DNA of 13,408 bases from assembly GCA_021162225.1 (NCBI GenBank), contig JAGGZB010000114.1:1-13408 (forward strand), given 5' to 3'. Under the pieces are notes generated by a model that was given only the letters and a program-made list of their open reading frames with translations, did not search any database and had not been told where the DNA came from. Made by a program: the position numbers and the translations under genes. Shown here one piece after another: positions 6,169 through 13,210 of this stretch (positions are counted from its first letter, which is position 1; each line of letters begins with the position of its first letter). Source of the stretch: Candidatus Bathyarchaeota archaeon. GTDB lineage: Archaea; Thermoproteota; Bathyarchaeia; Bathyarchaeales; DTEX01.

Positions 6169-8076
6169 TTAGAGCTTGCCTATTTTTTCGAGGTCTTCGG
6201 CTATATCCTCTAGGCCTAGCTTGACTAGTGTTTCTCTGCGTGGCCATCCGTTATCAAGACGCCATCCCTGAAGTTTATAGAATTCATCTTGTGCTTTTTT
6301 AAGGTCTTCAGGCGAATTCACTCCTCCCTTAGCCACTATTGGGTAAGGGAGCGTATTGGCTGACTTAACTTTCCAGCTAATCGATTCATGCATGAATCTC
6401 CAGGGAAGATCGTCTAGTTCACGGGTAAATCCTTCACGGACATTATAGCATCTTTCAAGATTGTAGATCCTTGTACCTATCAATAGGAGATCCTCCGGTG
6501 AGATCTCTACACCAGTCACTGCGGAGTACAATTCGCTCATCGCTTTGGCGTTCGTGTACATCGTCTCCCCGGAGAATTTACATATTCCTAGGGCGTCCGT
6601 TACGGCGAAGTGGTCTCCATACCATTTAGCGATCTTTGCATCGGCCCAGGGCGGCGGAGGCAGAGTAGTGATTTCGACTCCCGTTATCTCCTTTGCAAGT
6701 TCAGGAGTCGGCCAGATTTCATGGAATAGGTGATCTGGGCCTCTGGAATTAACTGAGTATGTGAGTGCTCTGCTGCTCCATGTTCTTGTATCTACACCGG
6801 AGTTTTCTAATCCCTTCGAGTTACAGATCGCCCACTTGTAGCTGTCCTTCCCTACCTTCTTTGAGGCTCTCTTAACACCTTCAGCTAGGAGATTCCCTAA
6901 CTTTCCTTCTCGAAAGGCGATCATGCGTATTGCTTTGATCATAGCTTCTCCATTTCCAAACTTCAAATCTAACCCGTTGGTGTCTTCCTTGGTTAATACG
7001 CCTCTTTCATAGCTCTCCATCGCCCAGGCTATTGTCACGCCGGTCGAGATTGTGTCAAGCCCGTAGATATTGCATAGCTCATTTGCCTTCAGAAGAATCT
7101 CGGTATCGGCTATTCCTGTGTTCGAGCCTAAAGCAAATGCTGTCTCGTACTCTGGCCCTACAGCATATCCGGCGTAGGGTCCCTTCTCTACGACGTTGTA
7201 TAGATGACATCCGATTATACATGAGAAGCATCCATGCTTCCTTCTAAGGTAGCCTGCCTCAGCAAAGTATTTGCCCGATATCTTGTATCCGCCTTCTATC
7301 GAACCCTTCGTGAAGTTATATGACGGTAGTATATGCTTCTCGTTGAATTCAGCTATCAAATGTGAAGTTCCATAAGTGAATGGTCTGCTCTTTAGCTTCT
7401 CTGCGATCTCGAAGACGAGGCTCCAAAGCTTATCTGGATTCTTAACCTTTATTGAACCTGTTCCTCTAACAGCTATGGCCTTTAGGTTCTTGGAGCCCAT
7501 AACTGCTCCTGTTCCGGCCCTAGCACAGGCATTGTAGATCGAGTTCATTATTGAGGCGAATTTAACCATGTTTTCGCCAGCTGGACCTATGGCCGCTATG
7601 CGGATATCCCTATCTCCAAGATCTTTCTTCAATATTCTAGTAGTTTCCCTGACGTCTTTCCCCCATAGGTGACTTGCATCTAGAATCTCGACGTTCTCAT
7701 CGTTTATCCATAGCGTGACTGGTTTTTCAGATTTACCGAGGATGATTATATGATCGTATCCTGCGAACTTCAGCTCTCCTGCAAAGTGTCCGCCCATGCT
7801 AGATTTGAGGTAGAGACCCGTAGCTGGAGACTTCGTAGTCACTGTTGTTCTTCCAGTTAATGGGACAATTGTGCCAGTTAGAGGTCCGGTTCCAACTATG
7901 AGGGGATTCTCTGGGCTGAGTGGGTCTGTTCCAGGCTTAGATAGATCCCAGAGGAGCTTCGCGTTTACTCCTCTTCCTCCTATAAAGCGTGAAATAAGAT
8001 CTTTTGGCAGTGGCTTCTTCGAGATCTTTCTCCTGCTAAGATCTACATATAATATTCTACCGCACCAACCATACAT
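6169..8076 (-). CDS. Tungsten-dependent aldehyde:ferredoxin oxidoreductase, catalytic subunit
   Basis: This 635-residue AOR-family enzyme oxidises aldehydes (or reduces acids) at a tungsto-bispterin centre and passes electrons to ferredoxin, in anaerobic cytoplasm. The N-terminal domain shows NPLIVGTGPLTGT (57-69), KSSMGGHFAGELKFAGYD (91-108) and ARAGTGAVMGSKNLKAIAV (185-203), the pterin/tungsten cradle. The [4Fe-4S] ligands are Cys283, Cys286 and Cys290 in CFSCIIGC plus Cys499 in DALGICKF, which also fits the second DxxG-L/I-C pterin motif. GPEYET (307-312) is typical. The length matches the roughly 600-650-residue family. The start is secure: GGAGGTG lies six bases before ATG 8076, directly after the stop of the polyferredoxin gene. 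Pairing with a four-cluster polyferredoxin resembles WOR5-type or AorAB-like complexes rather than single-subunit AOR. The substrate cannot be read from sequence. Confidence 0.94.
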   Translation of the reverse strand: MYGWCGRILYVDLSRRKISKKPLPKDLISRFIGGRGVNAKLLWDLSKPGTDPLSPENPLIVGTGPLTGTIVPLTGRTTVTTKSPATGLYLKSSMGGHFAGELKFAGYDHIIILGKSEKPVTLWINDENVEILDASHLWGKDVRETTRILKKDLGDRDIRIAAIGPAGENMVKFASIMNSIYNACARAGTGAVMGSKNLKAIAVRGTGSIKVKNPDKLWSLVFEIAEKLKSRPFTYGTSHLIAEFNEKHILPSYNFTKGSIEGGYKISGKYFAEAGYLRRKHGCFSCIIGCHLYNVVEKGPYAGYAVGPEYETAFALGSNTGIADTEILLKANELCNIYGLDTISTGVTIAWAMESYERGVLTKEDTNGLDLKFGNGEAMIKAIRMIAFREGKLGNLLAEGVKRASKKVGKDSYKWAICNSKGLENSGVDTRTWSSRALTYSVNSRGPDHLFHEIWPTPELAKEITGVEITTLPPPPWADAKIAKWYGDHFAVTDALGICKFSGETMYTNAKAMSELYSAVTGVEISPEDLLLIGTRIYNLERCYNVREGFTRELDDLPWRFMHESISWKVKSANTLPYPIVAKGGVNSPEDLKKAQDEFYKLQGWRLDNGWPRRETLVKLGLEDIAEDLEKIGKL

Positions 8077-8568
8077 CTAGGACACCTCCAATATGCGCTT
8101 CAGTTCATTAATTCTCGCCTCAGCCAGCTTGCGCTTTCTTTCAAGCGTCGACGGCGTAGCTTCAACCCACATTATTGCTTCTCTAATTGTGCAGAGCTTG
8201 GCGCATAATGGATCTCCACCGCATAGGTCGCAGATGAGCGCCTTGCCCGTCTCTGGGTCAATCCTTACGCCGTAGTATGGACATACGTTGACGCATACGC
8301 CACATCCATTACATGCATCCTGATTTACCGAGACTATTCCTAATTTAGGGTCTTTGCTAATGGCATTAGATGGGCAAGCCTCTACGCATGGAGGTTCGTC
8401 ACACTGCTCGCAAAGCATAGGCAGACCTAGAGCTTCCTCTTCGTACTTGTAAACCTTTATGCGCGATTTAGATCTCTGAACATAGTCTTCATGCTTCATG
8501 GAGCAGACAAGCATGCAGTAGGTGCAGCCATTGCATTTTTCATAATCTACGATTAGGACTTTCTTCAA
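8077..8568 (-). CDS. Polyferredoxin with four [4Fe-4S] motifs, electron-transfer partner of the oxidoreductase
   Basis: This 163-residue protein of the DmsB/HycB-like type has sixteen cysteines in four groups: Cys12/15/18/22, Cys53/56/61/65, Cys86/89/92/96 and Cys113/116/122/126. This is the usual arrangement of electron-transfer subunits carrying four cubane clusters. A charged helical tail (about 138-160) may contact the catalytic subunit. There is no Tat or other signal peptide, so it is cytoplasmic. It is the first gene of the operon, and its stop codon abuts the start of the AOR gene. TTG 8568 is chosen because GGTGGGGG lies five bases upstream; GTG 8580 is in frame but has no ribosome binding site and would consume this one. 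By analogy with WOR5 of Pyrococcus, it should relay electrons from the tungsten subunit to ferredoxin or another acceptor. Confidence 0.92.
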   Translation of the reverse strand: MKKVLIVDYEKCNGCTYCMLVCSMKHEDYVQRSKSRIKVYKYEEEALGLPMLCEQCDEPPCVEACPSNAISKDPKLGIVSVNQDACNGCGVCVNVCPYYGVRIDPETGKALICDLCGGDPLCAKLCTIREAIMWVEATPSTLERKRKLAEARINELKRILEVS

Positions 8569-8573
8569 GAATA

Positions 8574-8581
8574 CCCCCACC
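8574..8581 (-). promoter_or_regulatory. Ribosome binding site setting the polyferredoxin start
   Basis: On the minus strand GGTGGGGG lies five bases before TTG 8568. It selects this TTG over GTG 8580, which overlaps it. Confidence 0.6.
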
Positions 8582-8613
8582 GCAACATATTGGTATAAGA
8601 TATCTTTTCTTTG

Positions 8614-8623
8614 ATCTTAAAAG
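8614..8623 (-). promoter_or_regulatory. Possible TATA element of the polyferredoxin/oxidoreductase operon
   Basis: The minus-strand CTTTTAAGAT lies about 50 bases before TTG 8568. It would start transcription near 8593, leaving a leader that retains the ribosome binding site. A second AT-rich site (TCTTATA near 8597-8603) would start too close to the gene. The 192-base divergent gap (8569-8760) otherwise holds no gene; the element recurs as ATCTTAAA on the plus strand at 8614, 8670 and 8701. Confidence 0.35.
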
Positions 8624-8760
8624 TTTAACAAAAATCACCGTTGATTTCGAAGCATTTTCTACGATGTCCATCTTAAAAGCCACAGCCCATCTCAACCTAA
8701 ATCTTAAATCTTGAATTAACGATTTCAACATGAAGAAGTTTAGGAAAATGGAGGATTAAT

Positions 8761-9948
8761 ATGAGAACCCTAACCGATCAGGATCTTTGGGATGCGATTA
8801 GAGGCGCGGCGGTACTCGCGACGGGGGGAGGAGGAATAGCTCCGGATAAGGAGACCTTCCAGAGGGAACTTGATAAGCTTCGTGAAGGAGGGTTTAAGGT
8901 TAGACTCGTAGATCTGGAGGATGTTCCAAGCGACTCCGTCGTATTCATGAAGGTTGGGATAGGCGGAGGAATAGAACTTGACATTAAGAGAAAGTATATG
9001 CGTGGATCAGTTGAATGTATTAGAAAGCAGATTCTAGAAATGGATAAGGTCTATCCTCTCCCGAAATGGGCTGAGATTCCTGATGAAAAGTGGGAGATGA
9101 AAGGGGAGGAAAGACTGATTGAGATTCTAGGAAAAGAGCCTGAAGCATATTTATCCTTTGAGGTGGGGCCCGGGGTGCTTTTCCGTCAAGCATGCGAAGC
9201 CGCGAGGAGAAATAAGCCAGTTATAGATGCGGATATAGCTGGGTATCGCGCAGTTCCCGAGCTCTCTTTATCCACACTTAACATTAAACATGCCCCGGCC
9301 ATGCCGGCGGTCTGCGCAACTCCTTGGGGAGATCTGCTAGTCTTCGAGAAAGTTCTGAGCTGGCAGAGGTTTGAAGATATATGCAGGCATCTAGCAATAG
9401 TATCCGGAGGCTATACGCCCGTTGTGATACCTGTAGAGGTAAGGTTTCTTAGAGAGGCATATGTGCCGAAGACTATATCTAAGAGCATAGAAGTCGGCAG
9501 AGCTGTAAGGGAAGCGCTGGAGAGAGGAGAGGATGCTGTGGATGCAGCTGTCAAAGCCTGCGGCGGATACAAGCTCTTCGAAGGTCGAGTGAAGGCGTAT
9601 CTGCGCGAAGATAAGGGTGGATTTGTCTGGGGAGAGACTCGATTCGAGGGAACAGGGGAGTTCAAGAACCATACATTCAAGATATGGTATAAAAATGAAA
9701 ATCAGATATCATGGCTGGATGGTGAACCATACGTTACATGCCCGGATCTCATATGTGTAGTTGATGCTAAAACGAGCTGGGGACTCTCAAACTTCCGCAT
9801 TGAAGATTGGGCCGCTGGAAGAGAAGTAGTGATCATCGGTGTCAAAGCGGCGGATCTATGGAGAACTGAGAGGGGACTGAGAATCTATAACCCGAGACAC
9901 TTCGGTTTCGAGATAAGATACGAGCCGATAGAAGAGTTCTTTCAATGA
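8761..9948 (+). CDS. DUF917 family protein (S-methyl thiohydantoin desulfurase-like fold)
   Basis: This 395-residue, full-length DUF917 protein has the N-terminal glycine motif VLATGGGGIAPD (residues 18-29), KVGIGGGIE (64-72) and the family block DADIAGYRAVPELSLSTLNI (156-175). The C-terminal beta-rich half includes YVTCPDLICVVDA. DUF917 proteins are often encoded beside hydantoinases, OPT-type genes or transporters. Few members have known chemistry; an S-methyl thiohydantoin desulfurase is one. The start is ATG with GGAGGATT directly upstream. The last four bases (ATGA) are shared with the following deacetylase gene, so the two are translationally coupled and likely act in one process. Specific substrate unknown; amide, hydantoin or cyclic ureide chemistry is a reasonable but unproven guess. 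Confidence 0.85.
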   Translation: MRTLTDQDLWDAIRGAAVLATGGGGIAPDKETFQRELDKLREGGFKVRLVDLEDVPSDSVVFMKVGIGGGIELDIKRKYMRGSVECIRKQILEMDKVYPLPKWAEIPDEKWEMKGEERLIEILGKEPEAYLSFEVGPGVLFRQACEAARRNKPVIDADIAGYRAVPELSLSTLNIKHAPAMPAVCATPWGDLLVFEKVLSWQRFEDICRHLAIVSGGYTPVVIPVEVRFLREAYVPKTISKSIEVGRAVREALERGEDAVDAAVKACGGYKLFEGRVKAYLREDKGGFVWGETRFEGTGEFKNHTFKIWYKNENQISWLDGEPYVTCPDLICVVDAKTSWGLSNFRIEDWAAGREVVIIGVKAADLWRTERGLRIYNPRHFGFEIRYEPIEEFFQ

Positions 9949-10721
9949 AGGGGTCTATTGAGACCTTAATGAAAGGTTTTTCATGGCCTAAGGGTTGCCA
10001 AGGTGCAATCTCCTTAACTTTTGATGATGGGCTGAGCTCGCAACTTAAGATAGCAGTGCCGCTACTGAACAAATATGGACTGCGCGGAACATTTTATCTA
10101 GTTCCGAAGGGTGAAGATTGGAAGAACAAGTTATATCCGTGGCGCGAAATCGCCCGCGCTGGCCACGAAATCGGAAATCACAGCCTTTCACATCCATGCT
10201 CATGCAATTTCTCCGGAGATCCCAACTGTTGCGGATTAGAAAATATGAGCCTTGAGGATATAGCGGCTGACATTACTGAGGCACAGCGAAGACTTGAAAC
10301 GTTGTTTCCCGAGCAGAAGTATTGGACATACGCTTATCCATGCTACCAAGACTTTGTTGGAATAGGAGAATCCCGTAGAAGCTATGTTCCAGTGGTCGCC
10401 CGCTACTTTATAGCGGCCCGTGGAGTCGGTGAAATGGTATGTGCCAACTCTCCGCTGGCATGTGACCTGCATTATCTCTGGTCATGGCCAGTTGAGCGGC
10501 TAAGCGGAGCTTCGATGATAGGCTTAGCTGAGAGGGCATCTGCACAGGGCCGATGGGGAATATTCACTTTTCACGGCATAAATGAAGGGCACCTTCCAGT
10601 CTCTAAGGTCGACTTTGAAGAGTTCCTTGCATTTCTTCATCGTAGCCGTGATAGAATATGGGTGGCCCCTGTCTCCGAGGTTGCTAGGTACATTCTTTCA
10701 CATAGAAGATTAAATAAGTAA
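9945..10721 (+). CDS. NodB/polysaccharide deacetylase family amidohydrolase
   Basis: This 258-residue carbohydrate esterase 4/NodB-fold enzyme hydrolyses N-acyl or cyclic amide bonds with a metal ion. Motifs: TFDDG (25-29; catalytic Asp27, metal Asp28), HEIGNHSLSH (74-83; metal His79 and His83), YAYPC (129-133; motif 3 with Cys where many have Gly or Arg) and TFHGI (208-212; His210). There is no signal peptide, so it is cytoplasmic and probably acts on a small molecule rather than a cell-wall polymer. An insertion with four cysteines (Cys85, Cys87, Cys95, Cys96) follows the His motif and could form a metal site or disulphides. Its start codon overlaps the DUF917 stop (ATGA), with only weak ribosome-binding sequence, supporting coupling. 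Puuillinase-like ureide/allantoin hydrolases are an alternative within this fold. Confidence 0.88.
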   Translation: MKGSIETLMKGFSWPKGCQGAISLTFDDGLSSQLKIAVPLLNKYGLRGTFYLVPKGEDWKNKLYPWREIARAGHEIGNHSLSHPCSCNFSGDPNCCGLENMSLEDIAADITEAQRRLETLFPEQKYWTYAYPCYQDFVGIGESRRSYVPVVARYFIAARGVGEMVCANSPLACDLHYLWSWPVERLSGASMIGLAERASAQGRWGIFTFHGINEGHLPVSKVDFEEFLAFLHRSRDRIWVAPVSEVARYILSHRRLNK

Positions 10722-10776
10722 AATAGTAAATTAACGTGTAATAATTAATCTGTTTGATCTGTGAGTTGAGAGAAAG

Positions 10777-12012
10777 ATGCCTAAACTAGCGATTAATGGA
10801 GGACTGGCTGAAGCTGCAGATCTAAGGGGGAAGATTCCGAGGTGGCCAGTATTCACTGAAGATGATAGGAAGGCTCTCATGGAGGTCTTGGAAAGCAGAA
10901 GGTGGTGCCGTCTCTACAGAGGATCTAGGGTTGAGATGTTCGAGGATTCATTTGCTAAATATCATGATGCAAAGCATGGAATAGCAGTGGCAAACGGCAC
11001 CGTTGCCCTTGAACTTGCATTGAAGACTATCGGCGTCGGTTACGGCGATGAGGTTATTGTTCCAGCAGTAACCTTTATAGCAACAGCTTCTGCTGTTACG
11101 GAGGTCGGCGCTATCCCTATATTTGCGGATATAGATCCAGAAACCGCTACTGTTGATCCTCGATCTGTAGAGGAGAAGATCACGGATAAGACGAAAGCCG
11201 TGATTGTGGTTCACTATGCTGGATATCCCGCAAATTTAGATGAGATTCTACCATTAGCTAGAAAGAATGATCTTTTCTTGATAGAGGATTCTGCGCATGC
11301 TCATGGAACTGAGTGGCGGGGTCGTAAAGTCGGCGCTATAGGCGACATGGGAGGCTTCTCCTTCCAAGAGAGCAAATCATTAACGGCGGGAGAAGGCGGA
11401 ATAGTTCTTACAAATAATGATGAGCTAGCCGAGAAGGCGAGGTTGATACATAATATTGGAAGAGTCGTAGGTAGACCTGGGTACGAGCATTACATTCTAA
11501 GCTCGAATTATAGAATGACGGAGTTTCAAGGAGCGTTACTCTTGTCGAAGCTTAAGAGATTTCCAGAGGAGGTTGAGAAGAAACACTCCAACGGCGAATA
11601 TCTCGCCAGCAAGCTCAGAAAGATCGGCGGAGTTGAACCTTTAAGGAGAGACCCAAGGGTCACAAAGAGGGGATATTACTTCTTCGTTCTAAGATACAAC
11701 CCAGAAGAGTTCAGCGGTCTTCCAAAAAGCAAGTTCATAGAGGCGTTGAATGCTGAGGGTGTTCCCGCTGGCACGGGCTATGGCATGCCACTTTATAAGC
11801 AGCCAGCTTTTAGAAAGGAAAACTTGAAGGGAATATTTCCCAAAGGTTTTCAGGTTCCAGATTATGAAAAGATTTATTTGCCTAGAGCTGAAAAGTTCAC
11901 GGCGAGTGAGGTTACATTGCCGCATCCGATCCTTCTAGGGGAGAGGGAAGCTTTAGATCTCGTGGTGAGCAGTATAGAAAAAATCAAAGAGAACGTTGAA
12001 GAGATACTTTAA
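10777..12012 (+). CDS. DegT/DnrJ/EryC1/StrS family PLP-dependent aminotransferase
   Basis: This 411-residue fold-type I aminotransferase belongs to the sugar-aminotransferase group. It shows VANGTVALELAL (71-82) for PLP phosphate binding, GDEVIVPAVTFIATASAV (90-107), EDSAHAHG (170-177; Asp171 pairs with the pyridine N) and the Schiff-base Lys200 in FQESKSLTAGEGG (196-208). It normally transfers an amino group from Glu or Gln to a keto-sugar or keto-cyclitol. It follows the deacetylase gene by 55 bases with GAGTTGAGAG upstream of ATG; the gap is AT-rich and may hold a separate promoter. No sugar-nucleotide dehydratase or glycosyltransferase is nearby, so a small-molecule or catabolic role beside DUF917 and the NodB-type enzyme is as likely as glycan synthesis. 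Several DegT members of unknown role share the N-terminal RWPVFTEDD-type segment. Confidence 0.93.
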   Translation: MPKLAINGGLAEAADLRGKIPRWPVFTEDDRKALMEVLESRRWCRLYRGSRVEMFEDSFAKYHDAKHGIAVANGTVALELALKTIGVGYGDEVIVPAVTFIATASAVTEVGAIPIFADIDPETATVDPRSVEEKITDKTKAVIVVHYAGYPANLDEILPLARKNDLFLIEDSAHAHGTEWRGRKVGAIGDMGGFSFQESKSLTAGEGGIVLTNNDELAEKARLIHNIGRVVGRPGYEHYILSSNYRMTEFQGALLLSKLKRFPEEVEKKHSNGEYLASKLRKIGGVEPLRRDPRVTKRGYYFFVLRYNPEEFSGLPKSKFIEALNAEGVPAGTGYGMPLYKQPAFRKENLKGIFPKGFQVPDYEKIYLPRAEKFTASEVTLPHPILLGEREALDLVVSSIEKIKENVEEIL

Positions 12013-12050
12013 ATCTCTTCAATATTCATACCGCTTTATCCAGCGTACAT

Positions 12051-12062
12051 GCATATTTTTCT
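12051..12062 (+). terminator. Weak T-run after the aminotransferase gene
   Basis: GCATATTTTTCT lies about 40 bases after the stop of the DegT gene, in the 123-base convergent gap. A five-T run is a modest archaeal terminator candidate. Nothing else is seen in 12013-12135. Confidence 0.25.
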
Positions 12063-12135
12063 TGGAGAAGGCTAGTATCCGATACCTTTAGCTCTAAGAT
12101 GCAACTCCTACTTCAGGCTGGCTTGCAAAGGCGCT

Positions 12136-13071
12136 TCAGTTCCAGTATATTTCAATATTTCTGACCACGTCAGAGAGCTGATATACTGGGCATACTTCGT
12201 CTTTTAACGCCTCGATATTTTCACGCCATTTCTGAAGCTGAGAATAGGAGTAGTTTCCCTCACCCTTCTTATATTCCTCCACGGCTTTATTATATGCTTT
12301 GATCGTCTCATTAAGAAACTTAACTCGTCTCTGATATTCTTCGAAGTAGCTATAGCTGAATGGAGATGGATGAGTTGTATAGTTCAAATTCACCCAAAAC
12401 CTAGATGGATCTCCACTACAGTCAATATATCTTTTCTTCACGTTTTTCAAAGCTATCCGCCCATAGGGTTTGCCTATCTGCACATATGCTATCGTATCTC
12501 CTTCAACGCAATCGATGAATATCAATCCCTCATCAACTGTCTGAAATGCATTTAGGTTATGTCCCGAGCCGTCAGCGAATTCCACCTCGACGAAAGCACA
12601 TCTAAAGCCGAGATTCCATGCGTGGTCTCTCAGCGTTATGGCGAATCCTGTACAGTCAAACTCGCCTGGCTTATACTCTAACTTGTCCGTAGTGTCTAAT
12701 TCAAGAAGCTCCTTGAGCTCTTCCCATGTTGGATTTTTTAGGGAAGGCTTCAATGTAGCGTTGAGTAGTCCTTCATATTTCTCCAGTAGCCTGGTGTAGT
12801 TCTTGTTTAAAGCATCGATTATACTTTTAAGCTTCTCATTCTGTGAAATGGCTGAGCGCAATTCATCCTGTAAGTTTGCTATTTTTGATTTCAACGAGGA
12901 AATCGTGGCGTTGTAATATGTAATATTTCCTTTCAGCCATGTTTGAAGATTGCTTATTTGGAGATTCTTTTCCTTCACCGTGGCTGTAAAGTTGTTTAAT
13001 GTTACAGCTAAGCTGCCTAGAAGAATTATTATCAACACGCTGAGAAGCATTATGGCTCCTCGACTCGACAT
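12136..13071 (-). CDS. Predicted membrane-anchored coiled-coil protein with transglutaminase-like domain
   Basis: A 311-residue protein. Residues 5-25 form one hydrophobic signal-anchor after a short basic N-terminus (MSSRGA), so the rest should face outside. Residues about 29-105 are a coiled coil with Leu/Ile heptads. Residues about 113-200 resemble a transglutaminase/cysteine-peptidase core with Cys140 in GEFDCTGFA, His171 in GSGHNLNAF and Asp187 in IFIDCVEG, in the order and spacing of a Cys-His-Asp triad. A helical C-terminal region (about 240-305) follows. Eight N-glycosylation sequons lie in the outer part, consistent with an archaeal surface protein. The frame is open to ATG 13152, which would add 27 residues. 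I prefer ATG 13071 because the hydrophobic anchor then begins at the N-terminus and room remains for divergent promoters; neither start has a good ribosome binding site. The function (protein processing, cross-linking or a non-catalytic wall domain) is unknown. Confidence 0.75.
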   Translation of the reverse strand: MSSRGAIMLLSVLIIILLGSLAVTLNNFTATVKEKNLQISNLQTWLKGNITYYNATISSLKSKIANLQDELRSAISQNEKLKSIIDALNKNYTRLLEKYEGLLNATLKPSLKNPTWEELKELLELDTTDKLEYKPGEFDCTGFAITLRDHAWNLGFRCAFVEVEFADGSGHNLNAFQTVDEGLIFIDCVEGDTIAYVQIGKPYGRIALKNVKKRYIDCSGDPSRFWVNLNYTTHPSPFSYSYFEEYQRRVKFLNETIKAYNKAVEEYKKGEGNYSYSQLQKWRENIEALKDEVCPVYQLSDVVRNIEIYWN

Positions 13072-13150
13072 TTTCCATTCGTTCTTATTGTAAATATGAG
13101 AATTGCTTAAAAGAATGTCCCCTGAGTATTGCTTAGGCCTAACCTCAACC

Positions 13151-13158
13151 ATTATATA
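13151..13158. promoter_or_regulatory. TATA-like element between the coiled-coil and JAMM genes
   Basis: ATTATATA is the clearest TATA-like sequence in the divergent gap. Read on the plus strand it would start transcription near 13180, about 30 bases before the JAMM start at 13211. It abuts the outer ATG of the minus-strand gene, which argues against that start if the element is used leftward. Confidence 0.45.
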
Positions 13159-13210
13159 GGTTGCTTATGTTACCATGAATCTTGTTCATCCTATAGGGGA
13201 AAGTTCATCT

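Noticed and set aside
8540..8731. Minus-strand open frame in the divergent intergenic region
   Set aside because: It overlaps the start and ribosome binding site of the polyferredoxin and shows no domain; likely chance.
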